Source of the DNA: Streptomyces altiplanensis
Lineage (GTDB): Bacteria > Actinomycetota > Actinomycetes > Streptomycetales > Streptomycetaceae
Direction of reading: 5' to 3'
Assembly: GCA_003719395.1 (NCBI GenBank)
Contig: RHMC01000039.1
Location: 1 to 49,130, forward strand
DNA length: 49,130 nucleotides
Below are positions 10,701 through 18,784 of the stretch, one piece after another. The notes below the pieces were generated by a model, which saw only the letters and a list, made by a program, of their open reading frames with translations, ran no database searches and was not told the DNA's origin. The position numbers were made by a program, and so were the translations under genes. Numbering within the stretch: the first letter of the stretch is position 1; every line of letters starts with the position of its first letter.

Positions 10701-13357
10701 ACGGTACGGACGCGGTGTACGGCACGGGCGGCGCGCTCGTCGACGAGTTCGTCCCGGGGATGCTGGGCGGCGGGACGGTGGAGCCTGCCGCCCCGGCCGC
10801 GCCGGTAGCTCCGGTGGAGCCGCCGCCCGGCCCCGCGCCCGGGGACCAGCTGTGGCGGACGGCCGGCCTGTTCGACGACCCGGACGGGGAGCAGGAGGAA
10901 CTGGGGGAGGGCCTGGGCGCCGGCGCGTCCAAGCGGAGCGTCCCGGCCGCCCGCAAGGCGGTCAGCCGCGCGCCGGAGCGGACGACGGTCCCGCTCCAGA
11001 GCCTCGGCGACTGGCTGGACTTCCTGGAGAGCCTGTTGGGCAGGGTCGACATGCCCGAGCAGTCGCTGCTCTCGGGCATCGAGAACCTGAACCCCGACGA
11101 GGCGCTGGAACTGCTTGCCGACGTGGAGGACCGCCTGGAAGGCTTCCTCGGCATGCGCCCGGCGCGGCTCCTTCCGTTCCGCTACCCGTGGCTGAACACG
11201 GTCGAGGACATCGCGGGCACGACGGAGAAGGACATAAAGGCGGAGGACGGCCACGGCTTCTTCCACTGGGAGCTGCACTTCGCGCATGTGTTCCGGGGGC
11301 CGGGGGGCGGGTTCGACCTTCAGGTGGGGAACCCGCCGTGGGTGAGGCCGAGGTGGGAGGAGAACCCCATCCTGGCCGAACGCGAACCGTGGTTCATGCT
11401 CACCGAGAAGCCGACCAAGGTGGAACGGACGCGGCGTCGTGACGAGCTGCTGAAGTCGCCGCGCGCCCGTGCCTACCTGCTCGCCGAGCTGGCGTCGACG
11501 AGCGGCATGGGCGAGATGCTCGGCTCCGGACCGGTGTATCCCTTGCTCGCCGGGACCCAGCCCGACCTGTACAGGGCGTTCATGTGCCAGACCTGGCGGC
11601 ACACGGCGCACGACGGCTCCGTGGGCCTGGTCCACCCGGACTCGCACTTCAGCGGCGACAAGGAAGGCCGCTTGCGGGAGGCCGCGTACACCCGGCTGCG
11701 GGTGCACGGCGACTTCGTGAATGCGGGCAACCGCTTCTTCCCGCCGCCTGTGGGCCGGTCCAGCCACTTCGGCGTGCACATCTACGGACAGGCGGGTGAG
11801 ATCGGCTTCGACCACCTGTCCTGGCTCTTCTCCGTGGACGCGTTGCGCCTGTCGGCGGACGACGACGGCACGGCGCCGGACCCCGGTGTCCGCTACGGCG
11901 ACAGCTGGGACGAACGCCCGCACCGCAAGCGGATCGTGCACGTGGACGAGGCGATGCTCGCCCGCTGGCAGAAGCTCACCGGCGAAGAGGCACAGCCCGT
12001 ACGCCAGGCCCGGCTGCTGTCGCCGGTGAGCACGGCGGAGGCGCAGGCAATCGAGGCGCTGGCGGACTACTCGCTGCGCCTGGCGGAGTACGACCCGCAG
12101 ATTGCACGTGGTTACGACGAGAGCGGGGCCAAGGCGGCCGACCTCATCGACTACAACACGCCGGACGACGCGGGCGTGATCCGGCGGCCGGCCGACTGGT
12201 CCGAGGTGATCCTCAAGGGCCCGCAGATCGGCCTGGCCAACCCCATGTTCAAGCAGCCGAGCCAGGGTGGCGGCGAGGTCCTGGGTCTCAACCCCATGAC
12301 CCTCGCGGACGACGCCGTGCCGGAGTCCGAGTACGTGTACGTCGCGAAGCCCGAGGTGTACCGGGCGGCACAGGACGTGTGGAGCGACGGCAGGACGCTG
12401 GAGCAACTCAAGCAGTCCGAGTATGAGGTGAGGCGGGCGCGGAGCACGGCTTCGAGGCGCTTCGGGGTGGAGGTCGCGGAGGTCACCGAGGAGCAGGTGG
12501 AGGCGGAGCTGCTGCGGCGGTTGCGGCGGCCATATACGGAGTTCTATCGGGTGGTGTGGCGCCAGATGATTGCGCCTGACACAGAAAGGGCGCTCTACAC
12601 GGCCCTGGTGCCTCCTGGTGCCGCGCACGTTCACGCCTTGCGAAGTGCGGTACTGCCGGACACCCGGAGCACTGCGTTGCTTTCTGGCTTCTGGGCGTCA
12701 CTGCCGGTGGACTATCTGCTGCGCACCATTCGCGTGAGGAACCTTGACGTGGCCCCAGCCAGACGTCTACCCGCGCCGGAAGGTGGCCATCCGCTGTCCT
12801 CGGCCCTCTTGCTGCGCACCTTGCGCCTCAACTGCCTTACATCTGCTTACGCGGAGTTGTGGGCGGAGCTCTACGAGCCGACCTGGCCCGGATACGAACC
12901 CTGGGCGGTGGAGTGGCTGGACATACAGCCTCTTCACGAGGTCGGCCCCACGTGGGAACGCGCGACGCCGCTCCGGAGCGAGCGCGCCCGAAGGGCCGCG
13001 CTCGTAGAAATCGACGCTTTGGTTGCTGTGTGGCTCGGAGTGAGCGCGGACGCGCTCGCGGCCATGTACAAGTCCCGCTTCCCGATCATGCAGGACTTTG
13101 ACGCGGTCACCTGGTTCGACGCCAACGAACGCAAGATCGCCGGTGACCGCTACACCTACGGCTTCGGCCAGACCAAAGAGCACTACGAGCACTTCCTCGC
13201 CTACCAGAGGAAGGAGCGGCCCGTGCCTCCCGAGGGCTACACCGCCCCCTTCTACAAGGCCGACCGTGAGGCGGAGATGCGCGCGGCGCACGCGTACTTC
13301 TCCGCGCGGCTCCAGGACGCCATCGACAAGGGGAAATGGACGCCTCCCACGGCGTGA
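7795..13357 (+). CDS. drmMI: Giant N6-adenine DNA methyltransferase, DISARM DrmMI-like (apparent 2-base deletion near 8088)
   Basis: About 1854 residues once the frame is corrected: text runs in one frame to about 8085 and resumes as LDALEPEGWRKRYTESHLD in another. GTG at 7795 has GGCGGAGAAC upstream. SAM-binding motif I reads PALGSGAFLNEA (about residue 672), a downstream stretch is DLNATAVELAEVSLWLNSMH, and the catalytic N-P-P-W tetrad with VRPRW following is near residue 1179, so the enzyme should methylate the N6 of adenine. The spacing of about 500 residues between motif I and NPPW is very large and holds a variable, proline-rich part around 10,780-10,980. The C-terminal third probably provides target recognition. 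In DISARM such enzymes mark host DNA as self. It could alternatively be an Eco57I/PglX-type restriction-methylase; no nuclease motif was found. Confidence 0.8.
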
Positions 13358-13362
13358 ACGAC

Positions 13363-13398
13363 AGCGCCCCGCGCCGGATCCGTCCGGCGCGGGGCGCT
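13363..13398. terminator. Bidirectional hairpin terminator
   Basis: A perfect 16-bp inverted repeat, AGCGCCCCGCGCCGGA / TCCGGCGCGGGGCGCT with a TCCG loop, sits between the end of the methyltransferase gene (+) and the end of the DUF397 gene (-). It probably stops transcription from both sides, which separates the regulator block from the helicase-methyltransferase operon. Confidence 0.8.
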
Positions 13399-13408
13399 CG
13401 CGTGAAGG

Positions 13409-13594
13409 TCAGCCCTGGGCGGCGTACGTGACGAAGTCGTTCCACGCGGTGAGGGAGAGGGCGAGTTCGGGGCTTTGCTGGTCCTTGGAGTCCCGGACGT
13501 GGATCGCCTGCGTGCCCTGCGCCACCTCGACGCAGCTGTCACCCTGCGAGCCGCTGTAACTGCTCTTGAACCAGGCCAGTTCGGACGTGCTCAT
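13409..13594 (-). CDS. DUF397 protein
   Basis: 61 residues beginning MSTSELAWFKSSYSGSQGDS, then CVEVAQG, HVRDSKDQQSPELAL and a final aromatic stretch (WNDFVTYAA), the standard DUF397 pattern in Streptomyces. The ATG at 13594 overlaps the TGA of the upstream XRE gene (ATGA), so the two are coupled. DUF397 proteins occur as small partners of XRE/DUF5753 regulators and often act as their antagonists or toxin-antitoxin-like partners; that role is by family, not shown here. Confidence 0.9.
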   Translation of the reverse strand: MSTSELAWFKSSYSGSQGDSCVEVAQGTQAIHVRDSKDQQSPELALSLTAWNDFVTYAAQG

Positions 13595-14454
13595 AGCGCT
13601 CCTCGCAATCGCTTCAGCAGGCCCAGCGAGTCCTCGGGGGTCAGAGCCTGCGAGCGCAGTTTCGCATACCGCTGCTGGAGGAGGCTGATCTCTTTGCGGT
13701 TGGAGATCAGCCGTCCGTTCTGCTGTCCCTCGGAGTAGGCAAACCAATGGTTGTCCGGCGTCTCGGCCAACTGCATCGGTCCGTCCATGCCCGCATGGGA
13801 CAGGCTCCGCGTAGGCATCACCTGAAACTCCACGTTCCAGTTCCGTTCGATCAACTCCACCAAGTGGTCCAGCAGTTCCCGCGTCACCCCCTCCCCGCCC
13901 GTCCACCGCTCCAGCACCGCCTGTTCCACGATGAAGCTGAACGCCGTCGGCGGCTTCCGTGTCACCGCCAGCAGTTCCTGCCTCGCCAGCCGCGCCGCGA
14001 TCCGCTGCTCCAGCTCCTCCGGGTCCGGCAGCGGCGGTACGTCCAGCGAGACCGCCCGCGCGTACGCCTCCGTCTGCAACAGGCCCGGGACCACCCGGCA
14101 TTCGTACGTGTACAGGCTGATCGCCGTCGCCTCAAGCCGCGCCCACTGCCGGAACCAACTCGCAAGTCCCGCCTGCCTCGACAGGTGCGGCGCCGCCTTC
14201 CGCAGCGCGCCCGTGTCGCCGAGTACCGGTTCCGCGCGTTCCACGAAGTCGCGGTCCGGCATCCGCCGGCCCTGTTCCACCGAGGCGACCGTGTGCTTCG
14301 AGTAGCCGACCAGCGTGCCGAACTCCTCGCGGCTCAGGCCCGTGTGTTCGCGTAAGGCCTGGACGACCGCGCCGAAGGTGCGCAGACTGTCCGACGCCCC
14401 CGGTTCCGCGCCGCCCGCCGCCCCCGTACCGCCGTCCGTGCTCTCGTAGGCCAC
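13591..14454 (-). CDS. XRE-family regulator with DUF5753 C-terminal domain
   Basis: 287 residues. Residues about 24-75 form an HTH_XRE domain (TFGAVVQALREHTGLSREEF, then GYSKHTVASVEQGRRMPD). The rest is DUF5753: LEATAISLYTYECRVVPGLL, QTEAYARAV and a C-terminal IEFQV-like beta region with YSEGQQNGRLI. The gene is divergent from the HATPase gene, with a perfect inverted repeat at 14543-14569 in between as a candidate operator. These pairs are common all over Streptomyces chromosomes, so the block may be unrelated to the island or may control it. Confidence 0.9.
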   Translation of the reverse strand: MAYESTDGGTGAAGGAEPGASDSLRTFGAVVQALREHTGLSREEFGTLVGYSKHTVASVEQGRRMPDRDFVERAEPVLGDTGALRKAAPHLSRQAGLASWFRQWARLEATAISLYTYECRVVPGLLQTEAYARAVSLDVPPLPDPEELEQRIAARLARQELLAVTRKPPTAFSFIVEQAVLERWTGGEGVTRELLDHLVELIERNWNVEFQVMPTRSLSHAGMDGPMQLAETPDNHWFAYSEGQQNGRLISNRKEISLLQQRYAKLRSQALTPEDSLGLLKRLRGAL

Positions 14455-14542
14455 CGCCGGACACCTCCCGTGCCACCCGCCGCCGTACCGCTTCGACTTG
14501 GGCCATCGTCACGTAACGTCACGCGCACTGTCCACCGAACGT

Positions 14543-14569
14543 GCGCGTACGCTGACTCGGCGTACGCGC
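14543..14569. promoter_or_regulatory. Inverted repeat, candidate operator in the XRE/HATPase divergent region
   Basis: A perfect 10-bp inverted repeat, GCGCGTACGC then TGACTCG then GCGTACGCGC, lies between divergent genes starting at 14454 (-) and 14614 (+). Size and place suit an operator for the XRE protein; this is inference from symmetry and position. Confidence 0.45.
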
Positions 14570-14613
14570 GACGGCCCTGGTGAACCCCCCTGAGGGGGCG
14601 GCACCTTGGGCGT

Positions 14614-15070
14614 ATGACAGCATCGTCGACCCCCGCCGCCCACGCAGCACCCGTCACCGTACGTGTGTTCACCCAGCGTTTCAGCTCCACCCCGCGCGCG
14701 CCCGGCTCGCCCGCCGGCTCGCTCTGCACCAGCTCGACACCTGGGGCGTGCCGTACGGCAGCCCGGCGTCGACTCCGCCGCGCTGCTCGTCGCCGAACTC
14801 GCTGCCAACGCCGTCACTCACGGCCGCGTCCCCGGCCGGGACTTCGAGCTCACCGTCAAGCTCCTTGGCAGGACCCTCCGCGTCGAGGTCTCCGACGCCC
14901 GGGGCGAGCGGCGGCCCCCCGACCCCGGAGCATCCCGCCCCGTACCCCGGCCCCTCGCCGAGAAGGGCCGGGGCCTGCTCCAGGTCGAGGCGCTCGCCGA
15001 CCGGTGGGACGTGCTCGACCGTGCCCCCGTCGGCAAGACGGTCTTCGCCGAGCTGGACCTGACGCACTGA
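14614..15070 (+). CDS. RsbW-like HATPase (anti-sigma type ATP-binding protein), two apparent deletions
   Basis: About 152 residues from ATG 14614 (MTASSTPAAHAAPVTVRVFT). Two single-base losses, near 14695 and near 14765, are needed to join MTASS..., then ARLARRLALHQLDTWGVPYG, then VDSAALLVAELAANAVTHGR. The last piece holds the N-box (ELAANAVTHG) and a later glycine motif (EKGRGLLQVEALADRW, the G1/G2 region) of GHKL ATPases. Single-domain proteins of this kind are plentiful in Streptomyces and are thought to act as anti-sigma kinases or regulators. It neighbours the XRE/DUF397 pair as often seen. Confidence 0.75.
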
Positions 15071-15205
15071 CACCGCGCCGACGGCCGGACACGCCGGACA
15101 CCCGGGCGGCGGCCGGGCGATCGCGCTGACAGCCCCGGCCGCCGTCTATAGGCTGAGCCGGGCACGGCATCGGGCCGTGGAGGGCGACGGAGGGCGACAA
15201 GCTGC

Positions 15206-16501
15206 ATGACGGAGGCCGAGGGCGACGGGGGCGGCCGGGGCGCCGGAGAGAGCCGGTCGGCGGAAACCCGGGGCTACGCCGTGGCGGAGGACGTCGACCA
15301 GCCGGACTCGCTCTTCCTGTCGCTGGGACCGCCGCTCGAAATCGGGTCCGACGGCCGGCCGACCGGTGTCGAGCTGGAGCTCCCCTCCGACGAGGAGGAC
15401 GAGGAGCGCGGCGAGTACCGGGACGCGGACGGGATCTCCGCCCCATTCCGGCCCGAGGACATCAGGATCCACACCGAGATCACCACCCCAGAACTGCTGC
15501 TCTCCCGGCTGGAGCAGGGCATGCTCGACCTCGCGCCGGACTTCCAGCGCCGCTCCGGCATCTGGAGCGACCGTGCGCAGAGCCGACTGATCGAGTCGCT
15601 GCTGCTCCGCATCCCGATCTCCAACTTCCACATGGCGTACGGCGACGAGGACACGTGGGCCGTCGTCGACGGCGTCCAACGGCTCACTGCCATCGCCCGG
15701 TTCATGCGGCCCGAGCTGACCAACCTGGGGCCGTTGACCCTCCGGGGCATGGACTACCTCTGGCAGCTCGACGGCAGTAAGTACCAGGACCTCAGCGGAC
15801 GGCTCAAACTGCGACTGCGCGAGACACAGCTCACCGTCCACGTCCTTCAGCAGGGCACCCGAGAAGAGGTCAAGTACAACGTCTTCTCCCGGATCAACAC
15901 CGGCGGTATGCCGCTGAAGCCGCAGGAGCTGCGGCACGCGCTGGTGAGCGGGACCGTGCGGGCCTTCCTCGCCGACCTGGCCGAGGATCCGGCCTTCGGC
16001 GAGGCCACCCGGTGGAGCGTGTCCGACGAACGGATGGCCGACCGGGAGATGGTGCTGCGCTTCCTCGCCTTCCGCGAGACCAATCCAGCCACGCACACCG
16101 AGAAGGACTTCGACAGGTTCCTCATCGACGCCATGTACCGGATCAACACGCTCACCGACGAGCGACGGGAGCAACTGGCACGGGAGTTCCGGGTCGCCAT
16201 GCGGTGCGCGCGGGACCTCTTCGGCGATCATGCTTTCCGTAAGTGGCGTGGTGGAGAGCGCAGTTCCTCCGTCATCAACAAGGCGCTCTTCGAGACGATC
16301 TCCGTCCATCTCGCGCTTCTGGACGATCACGAGCGGGACAGACTGGTAGCGTCCCGGGTGAAGGTGCACGACCGCTTCTTCGAGCTCATGGACGACTGGG
16401 ACTTCGACCGGTCGATCTCCGTGGGCACCGGGGACCCGGCGAAGATCCGCACCCGATTCCAGGAAGTGGCACGACTGTTCCGAGGGGTGGCCGAACAGTG
16501 A
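15206..16501 (+). CDS. DUF262 protein without a recognisable HNH domain
   Basis: 431 residues from ATG 15206. After an acidic 90-residue N-terminus comes a DUF262 (ParB-like/GmrS-type) domain: LDLAPDFQRRSGIWSD (about residue 108), IESLLLRIPISNF, then VVDGVQRLTAI (about 152), a variant of the DGQQR motif in which the first Q is V. FSRINTGGMPLKPQELRHAL follows. The C-terminal part is helical, and no DUF1524/HNH nuclease is visible, unlike GmrSD and unlike the second DUF262 protein at 28519. The stop overlaps the start of the ATPase gene (GTGA), so the two very likely form one complex. DUF262 domains in GmrS-type enzymes hydrolyse NTP and sense modified phage DNA. Confidence 0.8.
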   Translation: MTEAEGDGGGRGAGESRSAETRGYAVAEDVDQPDSLFLSLGPPLEIGSDGRPTGVELELPSDEEDEERGEYRDADGISAPFRPEDIRIHTEITTPELLLSRLEQGMLDLAPDFQRRSGIWSDRAQSRLIESLLLRIPISNFHMAYGDEDTWAVVDGVQRLTAIARFMRPELTNLGPLTLRGMDYLWQLDGSKYQDLSGRLKLRLRETQLTVHVLQQGTREEVKYNVFSRINTGGMPLKPQELRHALVSGTVRAFLADLAEDPAFGEATRWSVSDERMADREMVLRFLAFRETNPATHTEKDFDRFLIDAMYRINTLTDERREQLAREFRVAMRCARDLFGDHAFRKWRGGERSSSVINKALFETISVHLALLDDHERDRLVASRVKVHDRFFELMDDWDFDRSISVGTGDPAKIRTRFQEVARLFRGVAEQ

Positions 16502-17688
16502 TCGACCGATTGACGCTGCACAATTACAAGGCGTTCCAGCACGCGGAGATCCCCCTCGGCCCGCTGACCCTCCTCACCGGCCTCAACTCGTCCGGCAAGA
16601 GCAGCGTCCTCCAGTCCCTCGCGCTGCTCCGGCAGTCATACGAGTCCGGTGATCTGGCGTTCTCCTCGCTGCTACCGCAAGCACGTCAGGCCGGGCTCCG
16701 CACGAGCGTCGCCAACCAGGGCTTCCTGCTCAACGGCGAACTCGTCGGCCTCGGCACCGGAGAGGACGTCCTCCACGAGGACTTCACGGAGGACGAACCC
16801 CGGATCAGCCTCGCTGTGGACGAGGGGCCCTATCACTACGGGTGGACCACCGAGTACGAGGCCGAGCAGAACCTCCTGCCACTGCTCGACGTCGACCTTC
16901 CCGACACCTCCGAGGGCGGACAGGAGCGGCCGACCGGGCCGGCGGCCGTGACCCCGGCGTTCTTCACCGCCCCCTTCCAGTACCTGCACGCCGACCGGAT
17001 CTCGCCCGCCGAGTTCTATCCGCGCGACCACCAGGTGGCCATCGGCCGGGGCTTCCTCGGCGTACGTGGCGAGCACACGGTGAACTTCCTGCGCCACCAC
17101 CGCGAGGACACAGTTCCCGCCGGCCCCCTGCGCCACCCGAAGGCCGAGTCCGACGATCTGATCGACCAGACCGCCGCTTGGATGGGCGACCTGTGCCCGG
17201 GGGTGGACATCCAGGCCGACGCGATCAAGGGTGCAGACGTCGTGAGCCTCTCGTACGGGTTTCGGGGCACTGCCGGAGCCACCAGACGCCGCCGCCCCAC
17301 CAACGTCGGCTTCGGCCTCACCTACGTCCTGCCCATCGTCGTCGCCTGCCTGAGCGCCCGTCCCGGCACCCTGGTCCTCCTGGAGAACCCGGAGGCGCAC
17401 CTGCACCCGCAGGGGCAGACCCAGATGGCCACGCTCGCCGCCTCGGCCGCCGCGCAGGGCGCCCAGGTGATCATGGAGACGCACAGTGACCACGTGCTCA
17501 ACGGAGTGCGGCTCGCGGTGAAGCAGGGACGCGTCACCCCCGCCCAGGTTGTGCTCCACTACTTCCGCGGCAACGGAACGGGCGCGGATTTCGTCAGCCC
17601 GCGGGTCAACGCGGACGGTCGGATCGATCAGTGGCCCACCGGGTTCTTCGACGAGCTGGAGAACACGCTCGACCAGCTCATCAGCTAA
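16498..17688 (+). CDS. OLD/AAA_21-like ATPase (DUF3696-type), partner of the DUF262 protein
   Basis: 396 residues from a GTG at 16498 that overlaps the preceding TGA. N-terminus IDRLTLHNYKAFQHAEIPLG is typical of RecF/OLD-like ATPases. Walker A is GLNSSGKSSV (about residues 28-37). The signature LLENPEAHLHPQGQ (about 295-308) is the Walker B region in this family, followed by METHSDHVLNGVRLAVKQG (D-loop/H-motif). No Toprim or HNH nuclease is attached. Such ATPases supply DNA-sensing or assembly functions in several defence systems (Gabija, retron and RloF-like sets are known examples of related ATPases). Role here is inference from the coupling with DUF262. Confidence 0.85.
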   Translation: MIDRLTLHNYKAFQHAEIPLGPLTLLTGLNSSGKSSVLQSLALLRQSYESGDLAFSSLLPQARQAGLRTSVANQGFLLNGELVGLGTGEDVLHEDFTEDEPRISLAVDEGPYHYGWTTEYEAEQNLLPLLDVDLPDTSEGGQERPTGPAAVTPAFFTAPFQYLHADRISPAEFYPRDHQVAIGRGFLGVRGEHTVNFLRHHREDTVPAGPLRHPKAESDDLIDQTAAWMGDLCPGVDIQADAIKGADVVSLSYGFRGTAGATRRRRPTNVGFGLTYVLPIVVACLSARPGTLVLLENPEAHLHPQGQTQMATLAASAAAQGAQVIMETHSDHVLNGVRLAVKQGRVTPAQVVLHYFRGNGTGADFVSPRVNADGRIDQWPTGFFDELENTLDQLIS

Positions 17689-17741
17689 TCCTCGTCGGGG
17701 AGGGCGGGGGAGGGCGCACACATCATCGCGGAGGGGGATAC

Positions 17742-18688
17742 GTGCCGCAGCTGTTCCTGAACGAGAAGTCCTGTGAGACGACGGCGGACCCGGAACGGGT
17801 CAACCACGCCATGACCGAGATGGTCGAGGCCGTACTCGCCGTCGCCGCCGTCGACCGGCAGGGCACGGCGCTGATCACCCAGGCCGACAGCCTGCTGGCG
17901 CTGCAGCTCGCCCCGGGCCATCCCATCGGCAGGTGGATGGGAGCGCCGAGCACCGATGAGGTCCTGCGGCTGCGGTTGAAGAGACTCGACGACAGGTCGC
18001 CGTACCGGACGGTCTTCCCCGAGGGGAGACATTCTCCGACGTCGGGTACCAGCATGACGGTGAGACCGTGGAAGGGTTGGGCTACGCACACCTGCTGGGC
18101 GGTGTCGGGATCTCCCTGCCGCTGGAAGCCCGCTGGAACACCGACCGGATCACGCTGGTCCAGGAACGGCTCACGGACGACGAGGACACCGGATCCGTCT
18201 CCACCGAGGTCGAGGTCCGGCACGCGGCACGCGCCCAGCACGTCGACACCCATCTCCAGTGGATCGAGCGTGGGGCGAACACGATCCGGCAGAAGGCCGT
18301 CGAGGGCCTGCGGTCCGGCACAGAGCTGTGGGCGCGGTGCCCGGACCTCTTCCCCCTCCTCCAGTTCACGCCTCTCGCCGAGCAGCACTTCGCCGAACTC
18401 ACCGAGGCATGGGTGCGGCCGGTGGGCGAGCGGCTCGGAGAGCTCCAGGACGCGGTCAGCGACTGGGATCCCGAACGGCAGCCCATCGCACCCCAGTGGC
18501 GTTCCTACGTCCGTACCGAGTTCGAGATGCGCCGGAAGCTGTGCTGGTTCCCCGACACCGACGGCGAGAACCGGCTCTTCGACTGGCACTGCGACTTCCT
18601 TCCCAAGCCGGGCCGGATGCACTTCCGCCTCGTCCACGAGGAGCGCACCCTGCGCATCGCGTACGTGGGGCGGAAGCTCGGCGTGTGA
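17742..18688 (+). CDS. Unrecognised protein following the DUF262-ATPase pair (one apparent deletion)
   Basis: About 315 residues from GTG 17742 (PQLFLNEKSCETTADPERVN), with GGAGGGGG about four bases upstream. The frame moves near 18021, where GAGGGGAGACA probably lost a G from a run; the text then reads ETFSDVGYQHDGETVEGLGY and continues to 18688. I do not recognise the family. The last 40 residues (WHCDFLPKPGRMHFRLV, then RIAYVGRKLGV) have the alternating pattern of a small beta sheet ending in a G-K-L motif, a little like RelE/ParE-type or phage-derived folds, but this is weak. Same strand and 53 bases after the ATPase, so probably the third member of that operon. Confidence 0.65.
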
Positions 18689-18784
18689 GCCGGAGCCGGC
18701 TCCGCCCCAGCGCCCCGTTACCGTAGGGCGGTGACCGGGCGCCCTCGGCCCACCCGCACCACCCGCACCAAGGAGGAACCGCGC

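Noticed and set aside
8912..12634. 1240-codon open frame on the minus strand
   Set aside because: It lies opposite the methyltransferase gene and is made of Arg/His/Pro/Leu-rich text without domains, a usual antisense shadow in very GC-rich DNA.
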